From positions 1 through 20,611 of the forward strand of contig CAZOXZ010000033.1 of NCBI GenBank assembly GCA_964583865.1: DNA of 20,611 nt, written 5' to 3'. The stretch's first letter is position 1. Every line of letters starts with the position of its first letter. Under the pieces are notes generated by a model. It was not told the DNA's origin and ran no database searches. It saw only the letters and a list, made by a program, of their open reading frames with translations. This document shows, piece by piece, positions 7,997 to 15,617 of this stretch. The translations under genes and the position numbers were made by a program. The stretch comes from DASSBG01 sp964583865. GTDB taxonomy: Bacteria; Pseudomonadota; Gammaproteobacteria; Xanthomonadales; Rhodanobacteraceae.

Positions 7997-8147
7997 GACG
8001 GCTGGACTTTACGCGACCAGGGACGGGCATGTACCGGCCCCGCGACTGGAAAAATCTTCAGGACGGGTTTTTCACAGACTCCGAGAGCTTGCGATTTTCT
8101 CAAGCTCCCAGGCCAGGGATGGCCAGACCGGCGGCCCTTGGCAGGAT

Positions 8148-8571
8148 GCCTTGTCCCGTGGGTTTCGTGCCGCGTGGGCCGTTTGGGTCCGGTCGCGAGC
8201 AGGCTCGCTCCTGCATGTTCTGCAGCCGGCTTGCCACGCCGGTGTAGGAGGACGCCTTGTCCCGTGGGTTTCGTGCCACGCGGGTGGTTTTGGCCCGGTC
8301 GCGAGCAGGCTCGCTCCTGCATGTTCTGCAGCCGGCTTGCCGCGCCGGTGTAGGAGGACGCCTTGTCCCGTGGGCTTCGTGCCACGCGGGTGGTTTTGGC
8401 CCGGTCGCGAGCAGGCTCGCTCCTGCATGTTCTGCAGCCGGCTTGCCGCGCCGGTGTAGGAGGACGCCTTGTCCCGTGGGTTTCGTGCCACGCGGGCCGT
8501 TTGGGCCCGGTCGCGAGCAGGCTCGCTCCTGCATGTTCTGCAGCCGGCTTGCCACGCCGGTGTAGGAGCCT
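8148..8571. repeat. Four tandem 106-bp units built from REP-like palindromes
   Basis: The motif GCCTTGTCCCGTGGG recurs at 8148, 8254, 8360 and 8466, an exact 106-bp period, with only scattered substitutions between copies. Each unit holds the palindrome GCGAGCAGGCTCGC followed by TCCTGCA, and a second hairpin, CCGGC-N7-GCCGG, ending in TGTAGGAG. GTAGGAGC...GCTCGCGA is the form of REP sequences well known from Pseudomonas and relatives, so the unit resembles a mosaic of paired REPs (BIME-like). A diverged single REP (TAGGAGCCTGCCTGCGGGCG) follows directly after the last copy. Frames reading across it on both strands simply repeat the period and are not genes. Confidence 0.85.
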
Positions 8572-8661
8572 GCCTGCGGGCGATCGGACGTGAATTGCCG
8601 GCGACGCGACGATGGTCGCGAAACCGAATGCGTCCACGGATCCTGTTTCCCGATTCCCGGG

Positions 8662-8979
8662 TCAGGCTCCGAACGGCCTGGCCTCGGCCAGTGCGGTGCG
8701 CAGTTCCACGTCATCCATGGCAGCAAACTGCTGCTGGGCCTCGGCCAGGTTGGCGGCCGGCAGCTCGCCCAGCAACACCGTGCCTTCGCCCAACGGCGTG
8801 AACACCAGAGCCACGCTGCCATAGGAGCCATTGAGCAAGGCCGCTTGCCACGGGCGGCCTTGCGGGTCATGGAAACTGCGCATGCCGAATCTGTCCCGGA
8901 AGTCGGCATCACGATAGCACGGCACGTCGAGGCCTGCGCGTTGCCTTGCGTCGGCTGCTGCGTCTATGCTTTCAGTCAT
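8662..8979 (-). CDS. Small hypothetical protein
   Basis: A 105-residue protein from ATG 8979 (MTESIDAAADARQRAGLDVPC). The middle (about residues 28-70) reads like a compact beta domain, with FRDRFGMRSFHDPQGRPWQA and SYGSVALVFTPLGEGTVLLGEL. A helical C-terminus follows (NLAEAQQQFAAMDDVELRTALAEA). No signal peptide or membrane segment, one Cys. I do not recognise a named family, but the pattern of a short W-x-A strand followed by LVFxP and a helical tail recurs in small uncharacterised proteins of related bacteria, to my memory. Its start codon overlaps the start codon of the divergent amidohydrolase gene, so the promoter must lie within that gene. No ribosome site is visible. The coding call is moderately confident. 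Confidence 0.6.
   Translation of the reverse strand: MTESIDAAADARQRAGLDVPCYRDADFRDRFGMRSFHDPQGRPWQAALLNGSYGSVALVFTPLGEGTVLLGELPAANLAEAQQQFAAMDDVELRTALAEARPFGA
8941..8970 (+). promoter_or_regulatory. Candidate promoter for the amidohydrolase gene
   Basis: TTGCCT (8941-8946) and TATGCT (8965-8970) are 18 bp apart. The expected start point falls at about 8977-8978, exactly the ATG, implying a leaderless mRNA; no ribosome site precedes this ATG. The elements lie inside the divergent small gene. Each matches its consensus at four of six positions. Confidence 0.35.
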
Positions 8980-9829
8980 GGACACTGACAGGCCGCCAAG
9001 CCAATTGCTGCATGCCGATGAACCGGCACCGTTCCGGCTGCTCAATGCCGCCGCCGAACAACCGGTGCTGTTGGCCTGCGATCACGCCGCCGCGCGTCTG
9101 CCGCATGCGCTGGGCGATCTGGGCTTGCCTGCCGGGGTGCTGGGCAGCCATTTGGCGGTGGACCTTGGGGCCGAAGCACTGGCCAGCGCACTGGCCACTC
9201 GCCTGGGCTTCACGGCAGTACTGGCCTGTTACTCACGCCTGGCCGTGGATCTGAATCGCGAGTTGTCCGATCCGCAGGCATTCCGGACCTTCGGCGATGG
9301 CGTCGTCATTGCCGGCAACCACGACCTGTCGGCGACCGAGCGCGAAGCGCGGGCTGGCGCGCTGTATTGGCCGTATCACCGAGAAGTGGCGCGACAACTG
9401 TGCCGCCTGGAAGCCGCGGCCGGAGTGCCCGCGCTGGTGAGCATTCACAGTTTCACGCCGGTCATGGACGGGGTGCAGCGGCCCTGGGAGATCGGGGTGT
9501 TGTGGGATGCTGACCGGCGGCTGGCGGCGATCTTTCTTGAAGCCCTGCGAGCGGCGGGTTTCGTCGTCGGTGACAACCAGCCGTATTCCGGCAAGTCACG
9601 CGCGCCGCGGGATTTCACCATCGACCAGCACGCCGAGACGGCCGGGTTGCCGAATGTGCTGTTGGAGGTGCGGCAGGACTTGTTGGCTGAAGCCGACAGT
9701 ACCGAACGGTTGGCAACGCTTTTCGGTGATGTGCTGGCAGCGCTGCCGGCCACTGTCTTTTCGCGCGGCACGGCGGCCCCGCCGCTGGCCGGAATCCATT
9801 GCAGCAATGCCGTGCACAGCCGGAGCTGA
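8978..9829 (+). CDS. N-formylglutamate amidohydrolase family protein
   Basis: A 283-residue cytoplasmic zinc hydrolase of the HutG2/N-formylglutamate amidohydrolase family, which releases formate or an acyl group from an N-acyl amino acid. Family segments are seen in order: LLACDHAAARLP, SHLAVDLGAEALA, YSRLAVDLNRELSDP, SIHSFTPVMDG, VGDNQPYSGK, and IDQHAETAGLPNVLLEVRQDLL; the His and Glu residues in these are the likely metal ligands. I start at ATG 8978 (MDTDRPPSQ); an in-frame ATG at 8966 (MLSV) is possible. No other histidine-utilisation (hut) gene is nearby. Instead, a carboxylate-amine ligase gene follows after 3 bp, a recurrent pairing in proteobacteria, so the true substrate may be a small peptide or amide made by that partner. 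Family secure, substrate uncertain. Confidence 0.88.
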   Translation: MDTDRPPSQLLHADEPAPFRLLNAAAEQPVLLACDHAAARLPHALGDLGLPAGVLGSHLAVDLGAEALASALATRLGFTAVLACYSRLAVDLNRELSDPQAFRTFGDGVVIAGNHDLSATEREARAGALYWPYHREVARQLCRLEAAAGVPALVSIHSFTPVMDGVQRPWEIGVLWDADRRLAAIFLEALRAAGFVVGDNQPYSGKSRAPRDFTIDQHAETAGLPNVLLEVRQDLLAEADSTERLATLFGDVLAALPATVFSRGTAAPPLAGIHCSNAVHSRS

Positions 9830-9832
9830 GCC

Positions 9833-10972
9833 ATGCAACCTGTCGAACCGGAATTCACCATTGGCGTCGAAGAAGAGTACCTGCTGGTCGATCGCGAAAC
9901 GCGGGCGCTCATTGTCGAGCCACCGCAATCGTTGATCGGTGAATGCGAGGAACGCATTGGCGGCCAGGTCACCTCCGAGCTGTTGCGTTCACAACTGGAA
10001 GTGGGCACGCGTGTGTGTCGCTCCATCCCGGAATTGCGCACCGACCTGGCGCGCATGCGCCGCGGCATCATCGAGGTGGCAGCAGATCACGGCCTGGCAC
10101 CGATGGCGGCTTCCACCCATCCTTTCAGCCGTTGGTCGGAACAGAAGCAGACTCCCAAGGAGCGCTACGACCTGCTGACCGAGGAAATGCAGGTGGTGGC
10201 ACGGCGCCTGGTCATTTGCGGCATGCACGTGCATGTCGGCATCAGCGATCCGGAGTTGCGCATCGATCTGATGAACCAGTTGTCGTATTTTCTGCCGCAC
10301 CTGCTGGCGCTGTCCTGCTCCTCGCCGTTCTGGGGCGGGCATGACACCGGTTTCAAGAGTTACCGCCTGTCGATCTTTGATGCCTTGCCACGCACCGGCA
10401 TTCCGGAACGTTTCCAGAGTTACGCCGAATACGAGCGCCATGTCGATATCCTGGTCAACGCCGGGTTGATACCCGACGCCAGCAAGATCTGGTGGGACCT
10501 GCGCCCCAGCGCCAACTACCCGACGCTGGAGACGCGCATCATGGATGTGTGCACGCGTCTGGATGATGCCATGGCCCTTGCCGGCCTGGTGCAGTCGCTG
10601 TTGCGCATGCTGTATCGCCTGCGCATCGGCAACCAGCGCTGGCGCATGTACACCGCCATGCTGGTGCAGGAAAACCGCTGGCGTGCGATGCGCTACAGTC
10701 ACGACGAGGGCTTGATCGACATGGGCGTGGGGCGTGTGGTGCCTTTCCCGCAACTTCTGGACGAGGTGCTGGAGCTGACCGCCGAAGATGCCGAGGCCCT
10801 GGGCTGCGCCGCGGAGGTGGCTTCCCTGCGAACCATCCTGGAGCGCGGCACCAGTGCCCATCGGCAGGTTGCCGTGTTCAACAAGGCCTGTGCCGCCGGC
10901 GCCAGCCGCGAAGAGGCCTTGCGGGAAGTGGTCGACTTTCTGGTCGCCGAGACGGCCAACGGACTGGACTGA
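9833..10972 (+). CDS. Carboxylate-amine ligase, YbdK/GCS2 family
   Basis: A 379-residue member of the glutamate-cysteine ligase type 2 fold, which joins a carboxylate to an amine using ATP. Visible family features are FTIGVEEEYLLVD at the N-terminus (metal/ATP-binding Glu cluster), SQLEVGT (about residues 55-60), CGMHVHVGI (about 127-135), SCSSPFWGGHDTGFKSYR (about 160-178), WWDLRPSANYPTLETRIMD (about 221-240) and a conserved C-terminal helix. Length fits YbdK-like proteins (about 370). YbdK itself has weak glutamate-cysteine ligase activity in vitro and its physiological product is not settled. The gene starts 3 bp after the amidohydrolase stop, so the two are almost certainly co-transcribed and translationally coupled. 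A ligase and a hydrolase together suggest synthesis and turnover or editing of one amide. Confidence 0.92.
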   Translation: MQPVEPEFTIGVEEEYLLVDRETRALIVEPPQSLIGECEERIGGQVTSELLRSQLEVGTRVCRSIPELRTDLARMRRGIIEVAADHGLAPMAASTHPFSRWSEQKQTPKERYDLLTEEMQVVARRLVICGMHVHVGISDPELRIDLMNQLSYFLPHLLALSCSSPFWGGHDTGFKSYRLSIFDALPRTGIPERFQSYAEYERHVDILVNAGLIPDASKIWWDLRPSANYPTLETRIMDVCTRLDDAMALAGLVQSLLRMLYRLRIGNQRWRMYTAMLVQENRWRAMRYSHDEGLIDMGVGRVVPFPQLLDEVLELTAEDAEALGCAAEVASLRTILERGTSAHRQVAVFNKACAAGASREEALREVVDFLVAETANGLD

Positions 10973-11043
10973 TCTTCATCCTGCCCCGGATCACCGTGGT
11001 AAGGTTGATTCGGGGAATGTCTTGTTCGGGAGGGAGCGCAGAC

Positions 11044-12528
11044 ATGAAGCAGCCACTGTTGGCCACGGCCATTGCGGCCATCTTGATGGGTACCGCAACG
11101 GCGGCCTCGGCGGCCGTGTTCGCACGCAATCACCCAGCCGAGCGTATTTTTCCGGACTGGCCGCTGGCGCAGCCGGCGCCGCCCAAAACCGTTGGCGCGG
11201 TGCATGTGGTCAGCACGTGTGCAGACAGCGGCCCGGACAGCCTGCGTGACGTGATGGCTGGCGTGGCCAGTGGCGACACTATCGACCTGTCCGGGCTTGC
11301 CTGCGGCACCATCACCCTGACCAGTGGCGCCATCGGCGTGCCCGTGCCGAACCTGGCTCTGAAAGGGCCATCCAGCCACGTGTTGACCATCGAGGGCAAC
11401 GGCAGCGATCGCGTGTTCTTGCATCCGTACGGCGGCATGTTGGCGCTGGAAAACGTCACCATTACCGGCGGCGCGCATGTCGTCAGCGGTTTCAACATCG
11501 CTGCCGGCGGTTGCATCGCCTCCGGCGGCACGGTGGAATTGCGCGACAGTGTGGTCACCGGTTGCCTGGCCAAAGGCGAGGGCGCCTATGGCGGTGCCAT
11601 CTTCAGTTACCGCACCGTCATGTACCACAGCAGCGTGACCGCCAACGTGGCGCGTGGCTCGCATCCGGGCGCCGGTACGGCCAGCCTTGGCGGCGGCATC
11701 TTCACTTACGTGCTCGACATGCACGACAGTATCGTCAGCGGCAACGACGCCAGCAACGACCCGAATGACGGCAACAGCAGTTTCGATGCCGGTGGTGGTG
11801 TGGCACTCATTTACGGTGGCAGCATCAAGAACTCGACCATCTCCGGCAACTACACCCACGGCCGCGGTGGTGGTGTGAGCAGTTACATGGATGTCACCGT
11901 CGCCAACAGCACCATCAGCGGCAACGTAGCCGCCACCAAGCGTGGTGGTGGGCTGTTCATGCGTCAGCCTTCCAGTGTTTCCCTTCACAACAGCACCGTC
12001 GCCGGCAACACCGCCGCGGCCGGTGGCGGTGGCGTGGCGTTGTACAGCGACCACATGACCATGGACAGCACCATCGTCGGTGGCAACAGCGACGGCGACA
12101 TCTACAGTTGTGATCCGGGAGCCTACAGTTACTGTGATGCACTGGCCATCATCGGTAGCCACAATCTGGTCAGCTCGGTGCCGCCATGGATCACGCTGCC
12201 GGGCGACACCATCATGGCTTCGCCCGGCCTGCAGCCGCTGGCCGCCAACGGCGGAGCAACGCCGACGCGGATTCCGCAAGCGGGCAGTCCGGTTGTTGAT
12301 GCCGGGAGCAATGCCCTTGGCCTGACCAACGATCAGCGCGGCCCCGGTTTTCCGCGCAGCGTGGGCGCAGCGCCCGACATTGGCGCGGTCGAGTACAAGG
12401 CGCGACCCGCCCCGCCACCCGCCGTGCCGGTGCCGGCAACATCGCCGTGGTGGCTGCGCTTGCTGGCATTGGCACTCGGCTTCGGTGCCTGGCGTGCCAT
12501 GCGAAGGACAACACATAATAGTTGCTGA
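11044..12528 (+). CDS. Exported beta-helix/choice-of-anchor Q protein with C-terminal anchor
   Basis: A 494-residue surface protein. ATG 11044 has a strong ribosome site (GGGAGGGAG). A signal peptide (MKQPLLATAIAAILMGTATAASAA) is followed by a VVSTCADSGPDSLRDVMAGV segment typical of the start of such right-handed beta-helix proteins. The body contains many short NSTISGN/NSTVAGN/DSIVSGN rungs (about residues 130-380). A choice-of-anchor Q region follows (about 394-460; LQPLAANGGATPTRIPQAGSPVVDAG...DQRGP...DIGAVE). The C-terminus is a proline-rich linker, then VPVPATSPWW, a hydrophobic helix and Arg residues, which is a tripartite IPTL/PEP-CTERM-like sorting signal. Processing by an exosortase-like enzyme encoded elsewhere is inferred. 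Possible roles are adhesion or polysaccharide binding; no catalytic residues could be assigned. Confidence 0.88.
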   Translation: MKQPLLATAIAAILMGTATAASAAVFARNHPAERIFPDWPLAQPAPPKTVGAVHVVSTCADSGPDSLRDVMAGVASGDTIDLSGLACGTITLTSGAIGVPVPNLALKGPSSHVLTIEGNGSDRVFLHPYGGMLALENVTITGGAHVVSGFNIAAGGCIASGGTVELRDSVVTGCLAKGEGAYGGAIFSYRTVMYHSSVTANVARGSHPGAGTASLGGGIFTYVLDMHDSIVSGNDASNDPNDGNSSFDAGGGVALIYGGSIKNSTISGNYTHGRGGGVSSYMDVTVANSTISGNVAATKRGGGLFMRQPSSVSLHNSTVAGNTAAAGGGGVALYSDHMTMDSTIVGGNSDGDIYSCDPGAYSYCDALAIIGSHNLVSSVPPWITLPGDTIMASPGLQPLAANGGATPTRIPQAGSPVVDAGSNALGLTNDQRGPGFPRSVGAAPDIGAVEYKARPAPPPAVPVPATSPWWLRLLALALGFGAWRAMRRTTHNSC

Positions 12529-12568
12529 ACGTCGGCTATACTCGGGCGATGCGTCTTGTTGTCGAGTG

Positions 12569-12596
12569 CCGGCCAATGATGCCGGGTCTGTTTTTG
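12569..12596 (+). terminator. Weak Rho-independent terminator candidate
   Basis: CCGGC (12569-12573) and GCCGG (12581-12585) form a 5-bp GC hairpin with a 7-nt loop, followed by GTCTGTTTTTG. It lies 40 bp after the beta-helix gene. The short stem and interrupted T-run make it weak. Confidence 0.35.
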
Positions 12597-12644
12597 TCTG
12601 CCATAGGCCACAAGGGCTGGCAGCTTGTGCAAGAGGGGTGAATC

Positions 12645-14729
12645 GTGCGAGGAATGAGAATTTGCGGCCTGGCGGCCGCGATGATGGCCGGCCTGTCGAT
12701 GGCGGGCGTGGCACTGGCGGACACGCCGGTGTTCATCAACGAGTTGCACTACGACAATGCCGGCACGGATACCGGTGAACGCGTCGAGGTGGCCGGGCCG
12801 GTCGGCACCGATCTCAGCGGCTGGAGCATTGTGCTGTACAACGGCAAATACGGTACCACGTACGACACCATCAACCTGTCAGGCACGATTCCGGCCTCGC
12901 ATGTGGTGGTTGGCGTGCCGCCCCTGGGTCAGATCCAGAATGGCAGCAAGGATGGTTTGGCCCTGGTCGACAATACCGGCACAGTGGTGCAGTTATTGAG
13001 TTATGAGGGCATCTTCACGGCCACGGACGGTCCAGCCAACGGCATGACCAGCGTGGACATCGGCGTCTACGAGCCCAGCAACACGCCCGCAGGCCAATCC
13101 CTGCAACTGACCGGCAGTGGCAGCGTGTACGAGGACTTCACCTGGACCGGCCCGAGCACCGACACCTTCGGCGCAGCCAATACCGGGCAGACCTTCACCG
13201 GCGGTGGCGGCCCGACCGACACGTCGCCAAGCATCGCATCGACGGCGCCGGCGGACGGTGCCACCGGCGTGGCGTTGGCCGCCAGCATCGACATCCACTT
13301 CGACGAGGCGGTCACCACCGCAGCCAACTGGGTGGCCGTGAGCTGCACCAGCAGTGGCACGCATACACTTGCCATCAGCGGCAGCGGCGCGGACTACACG
13401 CTTCATCCATTCGTGGCTTTCGACTACAGCGAAACCTGCATCGTCACCATTGACAGCACGGCAGTCACTGATCTCGACGGGACGACGAACGACCCGATGG
13501 CAGCCGACTACCAGTTCAGCTTCCAGACCGAGGCGCAGACGGGCGTTGACCTGGCACCCGAGGTGGTGATGACCACGCCTGACAACACGGCATCTGCCTG
13601 GCCGGCCGACAACATCCTCGTGCGTTTTTCCGAGGCGGTGAGCGTGGGTCCGGGCTGGTACACGCTGAGCTGCACGCAAAGTGGCAGCCACAGTGCCCGT
13701 ACGCATGCCGGTCCCTACCAGGTGAACTTCATGGTCGGCCCGGACGAGGATTTCGTGGATGGCGAGTCTTGCACCTTTACCATCGTGGCTTCGGCGGTGC
13801 AGGACATGGATGGCACGCCGGATGCCATGGCGGCCGACAAGGTGGTGACCTTCACGGTTGACGCGAGCACGGCCTACTACACGGGCGTCGATACCAGTGA
13901 CGGCCCGGCGCTCGAGGCCTGGCTGCACAATCGCATCAAGAATCACGATGCCCATCCGTACAGCAGCGGCAGCACGGATACCTGGGATATCATTGCCGAT
14001 GCCGACCAGGACCCGAACAACCCCGACAACATCATCGACATTTACCAGAACATGTCGGTCGCGAAGATGACCGGCGGCCAGGGGCCGTACAACCGCGAGC
14101 ACACCTGGCCCAATTCGCTGGGGTTCAAGCATAAAAGCATGAACGGCCAGCCGAATCCGCCGTACACCGACGTGCACATGCTGTATGCGTCCGACGTGCA
14201 GTACAACAGCGACCGCGGCAACAAGCCTTACGACTATTGCACCTCCGGCTGCACCCGCCTGGCCACCGACCACAATGATGGTCTCGGCGGCGGTTCGGCC
14301 CATGGCGATGCCAACTGGTACAAGGTGCCGGATGGCAACCAGGGCAGCTTCGAGGTCTGGGACCATCGCAAGGGTGATGCCGCGCGTGCCGTGATGTACA
14401 TGGCCGTGCGCTACGACGGTGGCATCAATGGCGATGGTCAGGTGGAGCCGGACCTGCAGCTCACCGACAACCGCAGCCTCATCGTCGCGACCGACGCGCA
14501 GACCGGCACCGGTGGTGTGGCCTACATGGGCATTCTGAGCACTTTGCTGGAATGGAACGAGCTCGATCCACCGGACGTGCTGGAGAAGATGCGCAACGGC
14601 GTCGTGGCGTCCTACCAGGGCAATCGCAACCCGTTCATCGACCATCCGGAGTGGGCGCGTTGCGTCTTCGAAGGGACCAACTGTCCCGGCGACAGCATCT
14701 TCGAGGATGGTTTCGAGGAGAAGTTCTGA
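12645..14729 (+). CDS. Exported endonuclease I family protein with lamin-tail and Ig-like domains
   Basis: A 694-residue secreted nuclease. I choose GTG 12645 because AGAGGGG lies 6 bp upstream; an in-frame ATG at 12654 is the alternative. A signal peptide (about residues 1-25, ending GVALA) is followed by a lamin-tail domain (about 28-185; VFINELHYDNAGTDTGERVE and SGWSIVLYNG). Two Big_5/SbsA-like Ig domains come next (about 195-300 and 302-405). The endonuclease I domain (about 408-680) shows YNREHTWPNS with likely catalytic His486, TDVHMLYASD, and NRNPFIDHPEW. Several Cys pairs suggest periplasmic oxidation. The protein ends in CPGDSIFEDGFEEKF; an IFxDGFE tail recurs at the end of exported Xanthomonadales proteins, as I recall. 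Likely role: extracellular DNA degradation for phosphate or nutrients, or biofilm remodelling. Family call secure; cut specificity unknown. Confidence 0.93.
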   Translation: MRGMRICGLAAAMMAGLSMAGVALADTPVFINELHYDNAGTDTGERVEVAGPVGTDLSGWSIVLYNGKYGTTYDTINLSGTIPASHVVVGVPPLGQIQNGSKDGLALVDNTGTVVQLLSYEGIFTATDGPANGMTSVDIGVYEPSNTPAGQSLQLTGSGSVYEDFTWTGPSTDTFGAANTGQTFTGGGGPTDTSPSIASTAPADGATGVALAASIDIHFDEAVTTAANWVAVSCTSSGTHTLAISGSGADYTLHPFVAFDYSETCIVTIDSTAVTDLDGTTNDPMAADYQFSFQTEAQTGVDLAPEVVMTTPDNTASAWPADNILVRFSEAVSVGPGWYTLSCTQSGSHSARTHAGPYQVNFMVGPDEDFVDGESCTFTIVASAVQDMDGTPDAMAADKVVTFTVDASTAYYTGVDTSDGPALEAWLHNRIKNHDAHPYSSGSTDTWDIIADADQDPNNPDNIIDIYQNMSVAKMTGGQGPYNREHTWPNSLGFKHKSMNGQPNPPYTDVHMLYASDVQYNSDRGNKPYDYCTSGCTRLATDHNDGLGGGSAHGDANWYKVPDGNQGSFEVWDHRKGDAARAVMYMAVRYDGGINGDGQVEPDLQLTDNRSLIVATDAQTGTGGVAYMGILSTLLEWNELDPPDVLEKMRNGVVASYQGNRNPFIDHPEWARCVFEGTNCPGDSIFEDGFEEKF

Positions 14730-14738
14730 GGTACGAAA

Positions 14739-14763
14739 AAGGGGCCGGTTTCGCCGGCCCCTT
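14739..14763. terminator. Bidirectional Rho-independent terminator
   Basis: AAGGGGCCGG and CCGGCCCCTT form a perfect 10-bp stem around TTTCG, between the convergent endonuclease and methyltransferase genes. On the minus strand the hairpin runs into TTTTTC, a proper U-tract for the methyltransferase transcript; on the plus strand the following T-run is short. Confidence 0.85.
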
Positions 14764-14792
14764 CGTGTCGGGTGGTTTGCAGCCCGGCCGAA

Positions 14793-15617
14793 TCAGTCGG
14801 TCTTGCCCTTGTCGAGGTCGATTCCCGGTGGCGGGATGATGATCACACCATGGTGTGGCTTCTTGAAGCGCAGGATGAACTGATTGGTGTGCCCGCGGAC
14901 CGACTTGTCGAACACGCCAACATCCAGCGGGTCATCGCCGTTGAAAAGGGCATGACTCGTGCCATCGTATTCAAAACCTGCCTTGACCACTTCCTTTTGA
15001 ACAGCAATGGATTCAATCCGGTGCAAGGTCTTGGTGTCCTCGAAGCCGGAACCGGGCGGCGCCTGGTGGTCGATTACCATGAATTTGCCGCCGGGCTTCA
15101 GTTCATCGAAAATGCGCTTGTCGAACGCCACCATGTCGATCCCGAGATTGTGGAAATCGTGGTAGTTCTGTGAAGTGAACACCAGGTCGGCCTTCTTCGG
15201 CACCGCGAATTCCGCCAGCGGCTGCGACAGCACCGTGACATTGGCGTAATGCCCTTCCTTGATCAGCTTTTGCCATTTGGCCATGCTCTCGGCCGAGTAC
15301 TTGGCCATTTCCGTCGGCCAGATGGTGTACACATGCCCCTCGGGCCCGACGATCTGGCTGAACAGGCGTGTCCAGTAACCGGAGCCAGGCGAGAACTCCA
15401 CCACCACATCACCCGGTTTGACGTCGCTGAAACGCAGGATGGCGAGCGGCTTGCGCGCGGCATCGTCAGCCTGGTCGGCAACCCGCGCGGGATCGCTGAT
15501 GGCCGCGACGATAGGCTTGGCAGGCGTTGTGGCCTGACCGGGTGCGGCCGCCGCGGCCGGCCCTGAAAACAAAGCCCCCAGCACAACGGCGGCTAAAACA
15601 AAGAATCCAACACGCAT
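14793..15617 (-). CDS. Exported SAM-dependent methyltransferase-like protein
   Basis: A 274-residue protein in the class I methyltransferase-like group often annotated as predicted methyltransferase (COG4798-like). ATG 15617 follows AAGAGGGG at good spacing. The product begins with a Sec signal peptide (MRVGFFVLAAVVLGALFSGPAAAAA), then a linker and SDPARVADQADDAARKP, which is typical of the group. Motif I is VVVEFSPGSGYWT, with Glu74 in the position before the Gly-rich loop. Later segments include DLVFTSQNYHDFHN and a KPGGKFMVIDHQAPPGSGF strand. SAM is made in the cytoplasm, so an exported methyltransferase fold is unusual. The domain may have lost methylation, use another ligand, or the signal may not be cleaved. 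Transcription ends at the hairpin shared with the endonuclease gene. Fold secure; function unknown. Confidence 0.88.
   Translation of the reverse strand: MRVGFFVLAAVVLGALFSGPAAAAAPGQATTPAKPIVAAISDPARVADQADDAARKPLAILRFSDVKPGDVVVEFSPGSGYWTRLFSQIVGPEGHVYTIWPTEMAKYSAESMAKWQKLIKEGHYANVTVLSQPLAEFAVPKKADLVFTSQNYHDFHNLGIDMVAFDKRIFDELKPGGKFMVIDHQAPPGSGFEDTKTLHRIESIAVQKEVVKAGFEYDGTSHALFNGDDPLDVGVFDKSVRGHTNQFILRFKKPHHGVIIIPPPGIDLDKGKTD

Larger units (their letters stand above)
7820..8147. other. Intergenic region with REP-like stem-loops
   Basis: No credible gene. Besides the two elements listed separately, it carries a perfect 7-bp inverted repeat GAGCTTG (8085-8091) / CAAGCTC (8101-8107) just before the 106-bp array. 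Open frames here and in the array come from stop-poor, GC-rich repeats and are not proteins. No strong Rho-independent terminator was seen after the protease. Confidence 0.6.

Noticed and set aside
8148..8571. CRISPR array
   Set aside because: The whole 106-bp unit is repeated with no unique spacers, and the palindromes are REP-like.
8029..8801. Long open frames on both strands with repeating peptides (RSRAGSLLHVLQPA and similar)
   Set aside because: They are translations of the 106-bp REP-like tandem array; the period is not a multiple of three, so the same peptide appears in successive frames, and no start signals exist.
10699..12714. 671-codon minus-strand frame opposite the ligase and beta-helix genes
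   Set aside because: It crosses two well-supported plus-strand genes and has repetitive antisense composition mirroring the beta-helix repeats.
12993..14645. 550-codon minus-strand frame opposite the endonuclease gene
   Set aside because: Val/Arg/His/Gly-rich antisense shadow; the plus strand encodes clear lamin-tail and endonuclease I domains.
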